DNA of 36,989 bases, from positions 1-36,989 of the forward strand of contig NZ_JAVESS010000024.1 of the NCBI RefSeq assembly GCF_034006445.1. The letters are read 5' to 3'. The stretch's first letter is position 1. Each line of letters opens with the position of its first letter. The position numbers were made by a program, and so were the translations under genes. Origin of the DNA: Desulfovibrio sp. Lineage in GTDB: Bacteria > Desulfobacterota > Desulfovibrionia > Desulfovibrionales > Desulfovibrionaceae. Below, one piece after another: positions 27,738-35,984 of the stretch. The notes beneath the pieces were generated by a model. The model ran no database searches, was not told where the DNA came from, and worked only from the letters and a program-made list of their open reading frames with translations.

Positions 27738-29273
27738 ATGACCACCCAGTCCAATCCCACTACTGCCACCGGCGCACCCGCCAAAACCAGCGACCTCATT
27801 TACCCGCTGGACGCCACACCGCCTTTCGGCATTACCTTGCTCGCTGCCCTGCAGCACATCCTGGCCATGATTCTCGGCGTCATGACGCCCCCGGTCATTG
27901 TGGCCACCGCTCTGGGCGCGCCCTCGCAAGCCATAGCCTATATGGTGAGCATGTCGCTCTTTTTTGCCGGTCTCAGCATCATAGTACACGCCACCCGTCC
28001 CTTCGGGCTTATCGGGTCCGGCATGCTCAACGTGCAGGCCACCAGCTTTGCCTTTCCCGCCACGCTGATCACGCTGGGGCTGGCCTTCATGCAGCAAAAA
28101 GGGCTTTCGTGGCAGGAATCCCTCAATACTCTCTTCGGCGTCTGCTTTGTGGGCTCCATCTGGCTGGTGCTCGGCAGCTATACGGTAAAATTTCTGCGCA
28201 AGGTCATCACCCACACCGTGGCAGGCATCACCGTTTTCATGATCGGCGCGTCACTTATCAAGGTGGGCGCCATAGAAATGGCGGGCGGCTTCGCCTCCAA
28301 GGCCAACGGCACCTACGGCAACCTTGACAACCTCTTCCTCGGAGGCGTGGTCATTCTTGCGGTGGTGGCCATCAACCGGCTGAAAAACCCCCTCTTCCGC
28401 ATGTGCTCCCTGGTCATCGGCATGGGCGTGGGTTTTCTGGTGGCGGTTGTTATGGGCAAGGTCAACTGGGCCATTCTGAGCCAACCGAGAGAGCTTTTCA
28501 TCTTGCCCGTTCCTTTCAAGTTCGGGTTCTTTGGCTTTGACCTTCAGGCATTCATCCTGCTGTCCTTCATTTTCCTGGTGCTGATTATTGAAGCCATAGG
28601 CGACATCACGGCCACGGCCTCCATCTCGGAACAACCCACCTCCGGCCCGCTGTTTCGCTCACGGCTCAAGGGCGGCATCCTCTGCGGCGGCGTATTCAGC
28701 GCGCTGGCGGCCATTTTCGGCTGCTTCCCGCAAATCACTTTTGCCCAGAACAACGGCGTCATCCAGCTTTCCGGCGTGGCCAGCCGCAAGGTAGGCATTT
28801 TCTGCGGCGGGCTGTTTGTGCTGTTCTCCATCTTTCCTGTAATTGTGGTTATTTTTGAGCTTCTGCCCCGGCCGGTACTCGGCGGCGCGCTTGTGGTCCT
28901 TTTTGGAACCATCGCCACGTCTGGCATACGCATTATGTCCGAACACGGCGTGACCCGCCGCGAAAGTATTATCATCGCCGCTTCCATAGGTGTGGGCATG
29001 ATCTCCATGCTGACGCCGGAAATGTTCAACAAGATGCCCCACTTCTTCAAAATATTCTTTGAAGCTCCCGTGGTTTCCGGCGGCGTGACGGCCATGATCG
29101 TACACCAGATCCTGCCCGGCGCGCCCGCGTGCACCTCCAACGAAGAAGCGCTTGATGAAGAATGCACGCCACTGCAGGAATTCTTCATTCCCGAAGGCGA
29201 AGAAAACGGCGCAAGTCAGCCCGTAACCAACGTAGCAGCAACCAACGTAGCCAATAACAAGCAGGCCAGCTAG
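27738..29273 (+). CDS. NCS2-family purine permease (urate/xanthine type)
   Basis: 511 residues with about 14 hydrophobic segments. ATG 27738 (AAGGAG upstream) is preferred over an in-frame start at 27666 that lies inside ygfK. Nucleobase-cation symporter-2 motifs: LQHILAMILGVMTPPVIVA in helix 1, EAIGDITATASI in helix 8 with the substrate-binding Glu, and AQNNGVIQLSGVASRKVG in helix 10. The QNNGVI..SGVASR form resembles urate/xanthine carriers such as YgfU and UacT more than uracil carriers. It supplies the pathway with purine by proton symport. Its stop TAG (29271-29273) is the start of a repeat element. Confidence 0.9.
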   Translation: MTTQSNPTTATGAPAKTSDLIYPLDATPPFGITLLAALQHILAMILGVMTPPVIVATALGAPSQAIAYMVSMSLFFAGLSIIVHATRPFGLIGSGMLNVQATSFAFPATLITLGLAFMQQKGLSWQESLNTLFGVCFVGSIWLVLGSYTVKFLRKVITHTVAGITVFMIGASLIKVGAIEMAGGFASKANGTYGNLDNLFLGGVVILAVVAINRLKNPLFRMCSLVIGMGVGFLVAVVMGKVNWAILSQPRELFILPVPFKFGFFGFDLQAFILLSFIFLVLIIEAIGDITATASISEQPTSGPLFRSRLKGGILCGGVFSALAAIFGCFPQITFAQNNGVIQLSGVASRKVGIFCGGLFVLFSIFPVIVVIFELLPRPVLGGALVVLFGTIATSGIRIMSEHGVTRRESIIIAASIGVGMISMLTPEMFNKMPHFFKIFFEAPVVSGGVTAMIVHQILPGAPACTSNEEALDEECTPLQEFFIPEGEENGASQPVTNVAATNVANNKQAS

Positions 29274-29397
29274 AGCAGTTTACGAATGAAATGAGTTAAA
29301 CGCTCTGCAAGGATTTTTCTGAAAATCCTTGCCACGAAATGCGAGTAGGCGGGCTTTTGCCTGCCGTACGCGAGCATTTCAAGTGTTAAATGCTCTA
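29271..29397 (+). repeat. 127-bp inverted-repeat element (family 1), copy 1
   Basis: Same ends (TAGAGCA/TGCTCTA) and length as 24825-24951, with about ten differences gathered in the first half. In the first hairpin a C:G pair of the other copy is A:T here (GCAAGGATTTT/AAAATCCTTGC), so the pairing is kept. The rest of the gap to xdhD (29398-29499) shows nothing else except the ribosome binding site AGGAGA. Confidence 0.85.
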
Positions 29398-29499
29398 GAC
29401 GAAGACTACGGGCAGGCCCCGACAGGCGCATGACCGGCGTGCGGCCAGCAAAAGAGCTGGCCGCCGGGCGGCCCGAAGTCAAGACCCACAGGAGAACAT

Positions 29500-32133
29500 A
29501 TGCCATCATTCAAGATTAACGGATGTGACGTCGCCTCGGATGCTCCCAATCGCAAGCTTCTGTCCTTTCTGCGGGAAGACCTCGGGCTTATGGGCACCAA
29601 GGATGGTTGCAGCGAAGGCGCCTGCGGCGCCTGCACCGTGCTGGTGGACGGCAAGGCCACGCGCGCTTGCGTGCCGTCTCTGGCAAAGCTTGAAGGCAAA
29701 AGCGTGGTCACCATTGAAGGACTCACTGCGCGCGAAAAAGACGTGTACTCCTACAGCTTTGCCAAGGCGGGCGCAGTGCAGTGCGGTTACTGCATCCCCG
29801 GCATGGTCATGAGCGCCAAGGCCCTGCTGGACGTTAACCCCGATCCGGCCCCGGCGGACGTCAAAAAGGCCATCAGAGGCAATATCTGCCGCTGCACAGG
29901 CTACGTGAAGATTGAAGACGCCATTATGCGGGCCGCCAGGCTGTTCAGGGAAGACGCCCCTGTTCCCCAGGAAAACTTCACCGGCAAGCTTGGCGAGGAT
30001 TTTCCGCGTCTGGACGCGCAGGAAAAAACCCTGGGCACGGGCCTGTATGCGGACGACCTCGGGCCTGATTATCCTGGTCTCGAGGGCATGCTTTACGCAA
30101 CCGGGGTCCGCAGCAAATACCCACGCGCAAGGGTGCTTGGCATCAACGCTTCAAAGGCGCTGGAGCATCCCGACGTGGTGCGCGTCATCACTGCCGACGA
30201 CATCCCCGGAAAAAAAATCATCGGCCATATTATCAAGGACCAGCCCGTACTCGTGGGCGTGGGCGAAATCACGCACTTTGTCGGCGATGCCGTGGCCCTT
30301 GTGGTGACCAGAACGCGTGAAGCCTTGAAGGAAGCTCTTGATCTGATGGAGGTGGAGTGGGAGGAACTGCCCCCCGTCACCTCGGCGGCTCAGGCCCTCG
30401 ATCCGGACGCCCCCAGGGTGCACCCCAATGGCAATCTGCTGCGCGAGGAAATCGTGAACCGCGGCGATGCCGCGGCAGCCATCGCCGCGTCAAGGCATGT
30501 GGTCAGGCAGCGCTTTATCCTGCCCCCCACGGACCACGCCTTCATGGAGCCGGAATGCGCCGTTGGCGTGCCCGAAGGCGAGGACGGCATCCTGGTCTAT
30601 ACCGGCGCGCAGGGCATCTATGACGAACAGCACGAACTGGCCGACATGCTCAACCTGCCGTACGAAAAGACGCACATACACTCCATGCTGGTGGGCGGCG
30701 GTTTCGGCGGCAAGGAAGACATGAGCGTGCAGCACCATGCGGCCCTGGCCGCGTGGATTGTAAAAAAGCCAGTGAAGGTCAAGTTCTCCCGGCAGGAAAG
30801 CCTGGATTTCCACCCCAAGCGGCACGCTATGGAGATCAACGTAACCCTTGGCTGTGACGAAAACGGCATCATCCAGGGCGCGGATTTCGACATCCTGTCC
30901 GATACCGGTTCCTTCGCCTCGCTGGGGGGGCCTGTTTTGCAGCGCGCCTGCACCCATGCGGGCGGGCCTTACAACTTTCAAAATTTCAAGGTGCGCGGCC
31001 GCGCCATGTACACCAACAATCCCCCGGCGGGAGCGTTTCGCGGCTTCGGCGTTACCCAGTCCGCCTTCTGTATGGAATGCGTCCTGACGCTCCTGGCCGA
31101 AAAGGCGGGCATTTCCCCCTGGGAAATCCGCTACCGCAATGCCGTGAGGCCGGGGCAGGCCCTGCCCAACGGGCAGATAGCCGACCCCAGTACCGCGGTG
31201 GTGGAATGCCTTGAGGCCGTCAAGGAATCCTTTGACAAGGCGAAGCACCCCGGCATTTCCGCCTGCTTCAAGAATTCCGGCGTAGGCGTGGGCCTTCCCG
31301 ATACCGGACGCTGCATCGCCTCCGTTGAGAAAGGCAAGATACATCTGCGCAGCAGCGCTGCCTGCATCGGTCAGGGCATGGCCACGGTCATGCTGCAAAT
31401 GGCTTGCGAAAGCACAGGATTTCCCCCGGATGTCTTCTTTGTCGAGCCGCCGGACACTGTCCGCACTCCCAATTCCGGCACCACCACGGCCTCGCGTCAG
31501 ACCGTGTTCACCGGCGAGGCCACGGTACGCGCCACCGCACAACTGAAACAGGCGCTGGAAGAAATCATCGAAGAAGAACAGATCTCGTGGGACGAAGCTC
31601 TGCAACACCTTGAAGGCAGAGAATTTTTGGGTGAATTCCTGGGCGTCACGGACCCCATGGGTACCGACAAACCCAATCCCGTCAGCCATGTGGCCTACGG
31701 CTATGCGGCCTTGGTAGTCGACATCGACGACGACGGAAAAATCCTCTTCATCCACGGGGCCTACGACGCAGGGCGTGTGGCCAATCCGGCGGCCGCTCAG
31801 GGCCAGCTGGAAGGCGGCATCGTCATGGGCATGGGCTACGCCCTGACCGAGGATTTCAAGGTGGAAAACGGCTACCCCAAGAACAAATACGGCACACTCG
31901 GCCTTTTCAGAGCTACAGATATTCCCGAGATACGCACGCAATTTGTCGACAACAAGAATTGGGGGCCTTATGGCAAGGGCGGCAAGGGCGTGGGCGAACT
32001 GGCCTCAATCCCTGCCACGCCAGCCATCCACGGGGCCTATTATCACCTGGACGGGGTGTTCCGCACATCGCTGCCGCTGAAAAACACCTTTTATAAAAAG
32101 GCTCCCAAACCCAAGGAGCCTAGAGCAGATTAA
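29500..32133 (+). CDS. xdhD: Molybdenum hydroxylase XdhD (fused 2Fe-2S and molybdenum domains)
   Basis: 877 residues. The N-terminal part is a pair of 2Fe-2S domains: C37, C42, C45, C57 (plant-ferredoxin type) and C95, C98, C130, C132 (alpha-helical). From about 165 follows the xanthine-dehydrogenase-type molybdenum subunit, with GGGFGGKED (399-407), AFRGFGVTQSAF, and the catalytic Glu E833 in GKGVGE. There is no FAD domain, as in Desulfovibrio aldehyde oxidoreductase and E. coli XdhD. Its neighbours yqeB, yqeC and mocA mark the selenium-dependent molybdenum hydroxylases, so it probably carries a labile selenium ligand and hydroxylates or reduces a purine. The last codons (AGAGCAGATTAA) run into a TAGAGCA repeat end. 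Confidence 0.92.
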   Translation: MPSFKINGCDVASDAPNRKLLSFLREDLGLMGTKDGCSEGACGACTVLVDGKATRACVPSLAKLEGKSVVTIEGLTAREKDVYSYSFAKAGAVQCGYCIPGMVMSAKALLDVNPDPAPADVKKAIRGNICRCTGYVKIEDAIMRAARLFREDAPVPQENFTGKLGEDFPRLDAQEKTLGTGLYADDLGPDYPGLEGMLYATGVRSKYPRARVLGINASKALEHPDVVRVITADDIPGKKIIGHIIKDQPVLVGVGEITHFVGDAVALVVTRTREALKEALDLMEVEWEELPPVTSAAQALDPDAPRVHPNGNLLREEIVNRGDAAAAIAASRHVVRQRFILPPTDHAFMEPECAVGVPEGEDGILVYTGAQGIYDEQHELADMLNLPYEKTHIHSMLVGGGFGGKEDMSVQHHAALAAWIVKKPVKVKFSRQESLDFHPKRHAMEINVTLGCDENGIIQGADFDILSDTGSFASLGGPVLQRACTHAGGPYNFQNFKVRGRAMYTNNPPAGAFRGFGVTQSAFCMECVLTLLAEKAGISPWEIRYRNAVRPGQALPNGQIADPSTAVVECLEAVKESFDKAKHPGISACFKNSGVGVGLPDTGRCIASVEKGKIHLRSSAACIGQGMATVMLQMACESTGFPPDVFFVEPPDTVRTPNSGTTTASRQTVFTGEATVRATAQLKQALEEIIEEEQISWDEALQHLEGREFLGEFLGVTDPMGTDKPNPVSHVAYGYAALVVDIDDDGKILFIHGAYDAGRVANPAAAQGQLEGGIVMGMGYALTEDFKVENGYPKNKYGTLGLFRATDIPEIRTQFVDNKNWGPYGKGGKGVGELASIPATPAIHGAYYHLDGVFRTSLPLKNTFYKKAPKPKEPRAD

Positions 32134-32162
32134 CTTTGAAATGCTTCACATTTCAAAGTTTT
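32132..32162 (+). terminator. Terminator after xdhD
   Basis: A 12-bp perfect stem (AACTTTGAAATG / CATTTCAAAGTT) with loop CTTCA, ending in a short T run. It overlaps the xdhD stop codon and starts with the TAGAGCA-like repeat end at 32121. The rest of 32163-32501 holds only repeat pieces and no gene. Confidence 0.7.
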
Positions 32163-32366
32163 CATTCAGCCGAAAAATGTGATTTGCGCCAAGCATCAGC
32201 AGGCTGGCCGCTCAATTAACCAATTGCTGTCTTTGCGGCAGTCGCTGGCGAGTCTACGAGCCTTACGAATGGCGACAGCGATTGTATGGAACAAAATGTA
32301 TAGTTACTCATGCTGTCTTTATCCGTAGCTTCCTTCGTCGCAACGGCTAAAGCTCGGCTGAATCCA

Positions 32367-32430
32367 CGCCACGTTGTGGCGACTGCCGCCTTCGCGACAG
32401 CTGGAGCAATTTCAAAATGAAATTGCTCCA
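32367..32430 (-). repeat. Dispersed repeat family 2, copy 2 (partial)
   Basis: It includes the exact 15-mer CGCCACGTTGTGGCG (32367-32381) shared with 12216-12230 (reversed) and 35912-35926. A 12-bp perfect hairpin, TGGAGCAATTTC/GAAATTGCTCCA (32402-32430), lies in place of the GAGCAT..ATGCTC hairpin of the other copies. Confidence 0.6.
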
Positions 32431-32501
32431 AAAACTGATTCTCCCGGGCGGCGCTCCCGGCAACAGGGCATCACAGCATGGCAGAAGGGCGGCAAAGAAC
32501 A

Positions 32502-33095
32502 TCATTCACGCGGCTGCTCCTCACGGAGCAGGGCCTCGTACTGCTCAGGCGTGTCGATATCCGCCAGTATGCGCGGGTCGGGCATTTCCACTTGCAGGCA
32601 TGCCTCCGGGTGCGCGTCCCGCACGCCCCGGCCGCCCTCGTCACCCCGCCGCTGCAGAAGCTCGGCGCGGAAACGCGCCGGAAAAAATACCGGGCTGGCG
32701 GGGCGACCGCCAGCCCGGGGCACCACAATATGCTCCGGCGAAGCCCGTTCAAGCAGGGCCAGCACAACATCCCTGTGCAGCAGGGGCTGGTCGCCGGTAA
32801 AGTACATATAGCCATCCGCCCCGGATGCCTCTGTTCCCAGGCGCAGACTGGCGGCCTGCCCTTCTTCGGGGGCATGGTTGATTACTGTTCTGAAGCCCGG
32901 CGGCAGTTCTTCATGCTGCTCCAGCCAGTGCAGGGTCTGCTCCGTGGTGACAAGTATGCGCTCGGCATAGGGCAGGGAGGCAACCAGGGCCAGACTGCGG
33001 CCAAGAAGACTGCTGTTTCCAAAGGGGAGTAACAGCTTGTTTTTTCCCATACGCCGGGACAGCCCGGCGGCAAGTACGATGGCGGCTATATTCAT
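32502..33095 (-). CDS. mocA: Molybdenum cofactor cytidylyltransferase MocA
   Basis: 197 residues; E. coli MocA has about 192. The start is set at the Met of MNIAAIVLAAGLSRRMGKNK (33095-33093), because the nucleotidyltransferase fold begins there; a Met three codons upstream is equally possible and neither has a clear ribosome binding site. Motifs are LAAGLSRRMGKNK (CTP binding), EEGQAASLRLG and YFTGDQP (metal-binding Asp). It adds CMP to molybdopterin to form the cytosine dinucleotide cofactor that XdhD-type enzymes use. It is the only gene of the cluster on the minus strand and diverges from yqeC, with about 130 bases between the start codons. Confidence 0.9.
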   Translation of the reverse strand: MNIAAIVLAAGLSRRMGKNKLLLPFGNSSLLGRSLALVASLPYAERILVTTEQTLHWLEQHEELPPGFRTVINHAPEEGQAASLRLGTEASGADGYMYFTGDQPLLHRDVVLALLERASPEHIVVPRAGGRPASPVFFPARFRAELLQRRGDEGGRGVRDAHPEACLQVEMPDPRILADIDTPEQYEALLREEQPRE

Positions 33096-33225
33096 GACGG
33101 TCATAAAGAGGCTGAGGTTAACGGCCTGACGTGCAACGGTTCCAGCATGGGGCTTATCCGGCCAGCTGACAACCAAAAATCCGGCCCTGGCGGCCAGAAA
33201 ACGGATTTTTTCCATGGGAAGACAC

Positions 33226-34218
33226 ATGACGCCAACCACGCCTGCTGCAACAAGGACGGACATCGCCCGTGCCCTTGGGCTGCGGCCTGGAGACAGGGTT
33301 TGCCTCATCGGCAGCGGCGGCAAAAGCACGCTCATGAGCGCCCTGGCTGGCTGTTTTCCGTCTTTGCCCGTACTACTGGGCACAACGACCAAAATCTTCG
33401 CTCCTTGCCCGCAAAGCTACAGGGCCTTTCTGGATCAGGCCGCCGCCGAAGACCTGCTGTGCGCCTGGGCCGGAAAAAGGCATGCCCCCGAACCCGGCAT
33501 CTACCTTGCCTGCGGCCGCGCCATTTCGTCCGGCAGCGGCCAGGCCGCCCCCACCGCCAAACCCGCTGCCCCTTCAATGCAGGAAATGCACTGGTTTCGC
33601 GAAGCCCGTAACAATGCCCAGGCTTTGCCGCCCGGCGCTTGCGCCAAATCTGTCGATGAGGCCATGACCGCCTACAAGTTGTTGCCGCTGCCCCACAAAA
33701 TGTATGAAAACCTGAGCGGTCATGACGGCCCGTTTCGTCTGCTGCTGCTTGAGGCCGACGGCTCGCGCATGCTCCCCCTCAAAGGATGGGGCCCGCAGGA
33801 GCCTGTGGTGCCGGACTTTACCACGGCCACCATCGGAGTCCTTCCCGTCCACCTTCTGGGGCACCCCCTGGATTCCCGCTACGTACACCGCTGGCCCGTT
33901 TTCAAAGAACTTTCCGGGCTGCGTGAAGGCCAGGCCTTGCGGGCCGATCACCTTGCTGCTGTCATCAGCGGCCCTTGCGGCCTGTTTGCGCACGCCAGAG
34001 GGCGAAAAATCCTTTTTTTCAGTCAGATTGAAGACGCTGCCGCCCTGGATCAGGCCGGCCGTGTTGTTGACGCACTGCCGCCAGAGACTCTGGCCAATCT
34101 GGATTGTATTGTAGCCGGCAGCGCCCGGTATGGCCGGGCCATCCGCATGCAGGGCGCGGATACGAGCGGCCCGCCACAGAGCGCCCGCACCGCAAACGCC
34201 ATTCAGGAGGGAGTATGA
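33226..34218 (+). CDS. yqeC: Selenium-dependent molybdenum hydroxylase accessory protein YqeC
   Basis: 330 residues. ATG 33226 is preferred over 33214, because GGGAAGA lies four bases upstream of it. The N-terminus has a P-loop-like VCLIGSGGKSTLMSALAG, then LLGTTTKIF, and further on LLLEADGSRMLPLKGW, all typical of the YqeC family. The family is known only from genomes with selenium-dependent molybdenum hydroxylases and is taken to help insert the labile selenium or mature the cofactor; its chemistry is not established. About 70 residues (roughly 75-150) form a Pro/Ala-rich insert. The stop codon overlaps the next start. Confidence 0.88.
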   Translation: MTPTTPAATRTDIARALGLRPGDRVCLIGSGGKSTLMSALAGCFPSLPVLLGTTTKIFAPCPQSYRAFLDQAAAEDLLCAWAGKRHAPEPGIYLACGRAISSGSGQAAPTAKPAAPSMQEMHWFREARNNAQALPPGACAKSVDEAMTAYKLLPLPHKMYENLSGHDGPFRLLLLEADGSRMLPLKGWGPQEPVVPDFTTATIGVLPVHLLGHPLDSRYVHRWPVFKELSGLREGQALRADHLAAVISGPCGLFAHARGRKILFFSQIEDAAALDQAGRVVDALPPETLANLDCIVAGSARYGRAIRMQGADTSGPPQSARTANAIQEGV

Positions 34219-35174
34219 TGTACAATCAGGATGTGATCGCGGTGCGCGGCGGCGGCGACCTGGCCACAGGCGTGGTGCAGAAGCTCTGGCGGGCCGGCTT
34301 CAGGGCGGCGGTGCTGGAAGTGCCGCAGCCCCTGGCCATTCGCAGAAACGTGGCCGTCAGTTCGGCAGTGCTGGAGGGAGAATTTCAGGTGGAGGATATG
34401 CGCGCCCGGCTGGTGGCCGCTCCTGCCGACTGCGACCGCGCCTGGGCTGACGGGGTCGTTCCCGTGATTGTCGATCCCGGAGCCGGGAGCCTTGCGTGGC
34501 TTCGGCCAGCCGTTCTGGTGGACGCCATCATTGCCAAGCGCAACCTGGGAACCCACCGAAACATGGCTCCCCTGACCATAGCCCTGGGGCCGGGCTTCAG
34601 CGCGCCGCAAGACGTGGACGCCATTATTGAAACCATGCGCGGCCATGATCTGGGGCGGCTTGTCCTCAGTGGATCGGCTCTGCCCAATACCGGCATTCCC
34701 GGCGAACTGGGGGGCAAAAGCGCTGAGCGCGTGGTGCGCGCGCCCACGGCAGGAGTCGTCAAACACGTTAGACAGCTTGGCGACTGCGTAACCTGCGGAG
34801 AAACGCTTTTCACCGTGGGTGGAACGCCCGTGCCCTCCCCGCTGAGTGGATTGCTGCGCGGACTTATCGCTGAAGGCATGGACGTGCCGCAGGGGCTCAA
34901 GTGCGCGGATGTGGATCCGCGCCCGGCGGAAAATGTGAACTGGCAAAGCATTTCCGACAAGGCACGCTGCCTGGGAGGAGCCGTTCTGGAGGCCTGCTTC
35001 TATCTGGCCCGTCTGCGCGGCGTGATTCTGGCCCCCTTTCGTCAGGAATATCTCCAGTATGCCATGACACAACAGCATCTGCCTGCAACGGAAGCGCCAG
35101 AGAGGCTCCCGCAAATACCGCTTGAAACACATTTCGCCTGGCGGCATCGCAGACGGCAGGCTAAAGCCACGTGA
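34215..35174 (+). CDS. yqeB: Selenium-dependent molybdenum hydroxylase system protein YqeB
   Basis: 319 residues. ATG at 34215 (or 34218, the next codon) follows AGGAGG and overlaps the yqeC stop. The N-terminus VIAVRGGGDLATGVVQKLWR is a dinucleotide-binding-like loop characteristic of YqeB (EF2563 family). The C-terminal part has a biotinyl-lipoyl-like stretch (GVVKHVRQLGDCVTCGETLF). Orphan selD genomes carry yqeB with yqeC and a molybdenum hydroxylase, hence a proposed role in making selenium-containing XdhD. No selD or nifS-like gene lies in this window. Confidence 0.9.
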   Translation: MMYNQDVIAVRGGGDLATGVVQKLWRAGFRAAVLEVPQPLAIRRNVAVSSAVLEGEFQVEDMRARLVAAPADCDRAWADGVVPVIVDPGAGSLAWLRPAVLVDAIIAKRNLGTHRNMAPLTIALGPGFSAPQDVDAIIETMRGHDLGRLVLSGSALPNTGIPGELGGKSAERVVRAPTAGVVKHVRQLGDCVTCGETLFTVGGTPVPSPLSGLLRGLIAEGMDVPQGLKCADVDPRPAENVNWQSISDKARCLGGAVLEACFYLARLRGVILAPFRQEYLQYAMTQQHLPATEAPERLPQIPLETHFAWRHRRRQAKAT

Positions 35175-35256
35175 TCGGCCTTCATGCACCCGTTTTCCAG
35201 AAAAAGACGATTGTTAAACCTGTTTCAAGCACGCACAGTCAACCAAGGATACTGCA

Positions 35257-35637
35257 ATGAATGCAACCACTGTAATCTCCACCGACAAGGCCCCCGCCGC
35301 CATCGGCCCCTATTCCCAGGCCATTTCCACTGGTTCGCTGATTTTCACATCTGGCCAGCTTCCCCTGAAACCCGGTTCCAAAGACATCTCGGACAATATC
35401 AAGGACCAGGCGCGGGCCTCGCTGACCAATGTCAGGGCCATTCTGGAAGCGGCCGGTTCTTCCCTGCAAAAGGTCGTTAAAACTACGGTTTACCTTACCG
35501 ACATCAGTGATTTTGCGTCCGTCAACGAAATATATGCGGAATTTTTTTCCACGCCTTTTCCGGCCAGAAGCTGCTTTGCCGTCAAGGCCCTGCCCCTTGG
35601 GGCCAGAGTGGAAATAGAAGTCATCGCCAGCGTATAA
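35257..35637 (+). CDS. ridA: RidA/TdcF-family enamine/imine deaminase
   Basis: 126 residues. ATG 35257 follows AAGGATACTGCA. It has the RidA core: APAAIGPYSQAI near the start, FTSGQLPL, a QARASLTNVRAILEAAGSSL helix, KTTVYLTDISDFASVNEIYAEFF, and the closing RSCFAVKALPLGARVEIEVIAS with the conserved Arg and Glu. RidA proteins hydrolyse 2-aminoacrylate and similar enamines to keto acids before they damage PLP enzymes. YgeX releases 2-aminoacrylate, so the gene fits at the end of this cluster as a protective partner. About 80 bases separate it from yqeB. Confidence 0.93.
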   Translation: MNATTVISTDKAPAAIGPYSQAISTGSLIFTSGQLPLKPGSKDISDNIKDQARASLTNVRAILEAAGSSLQKVVKTTVYLTDISDFASVNEIYAEFFSTPFPARSCFAVKALPLGARVEIEVIASV

Positions 35638-35786
35638 CCTGTATGCACGCCAGCGGGCGTTTGTTGTCCATTTTTTTGCGATGGAACGTCTGCAAACAGT
35701 GCTCACGAGGGCGGATCATTCCGGTAATGGCTGCCCCTTCTCCAAAACTCCACTACAATAAACTGTCTGCCATTCAGGGCAACGTG

Positions 35787-35829
35787 CACCAGACGGGGCC
35801 TGCGCCATAAGCGCAGGCCCCGTCTGGTG
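35787..35829 (+). terminator. 19-bp perfect hairpin ending the purine cluster
   Basis: Bases 35787-35805 pair without mismatch with 35811-35829 around loop CATAA (core AGACGGGGCCTGCGC). A weak T-rich tail, GTTCATTG, follows. It is probably a terminator that works for ridA and also for the convergent gene at 35982 onward. The rest of 35638-35981 holds repeat copy 3 and nothing else I can identify. Confidence 0.75.
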
Positions 35830-35910
35830 TTCATTGCGTGCAGAAGGATACCCGTGAACCTTTGGGCGTGTGTTCTTTTGAACGAACCTCAGGCAGATTG
35901 CTGACGGTAT

Positions 35911-35984
35911 ACGCCACGTTGTGGCGCGCTGCACTTTCGTGCAGCGTTGGAGCATTTACACTTTTTCAAAGGTACCATGCTCTA
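35911..35984 (-). repeat. Dispersed repeat family 2, copy 3
   Basis: On the minus strand it begins TAGAGCATGGTACCTTTGAA, continues through a GAGCAT..ATGCTC hairpin and a GCTGCACG..CGTGCAGC-like hairpin, and ends with the 15-mer CGCCACAACGTGGCG. It follows 12156-12232 closely. Its first three bases are the stop codon of the minus-strand gene. Confidence 0.75.

Noticed and set aside
32402..32430. Hairpin as terminator for mocA
   Set aside because: On the minus strand the T tract comes before the stem, not after it; the hairpin belongs to repeat family 2.
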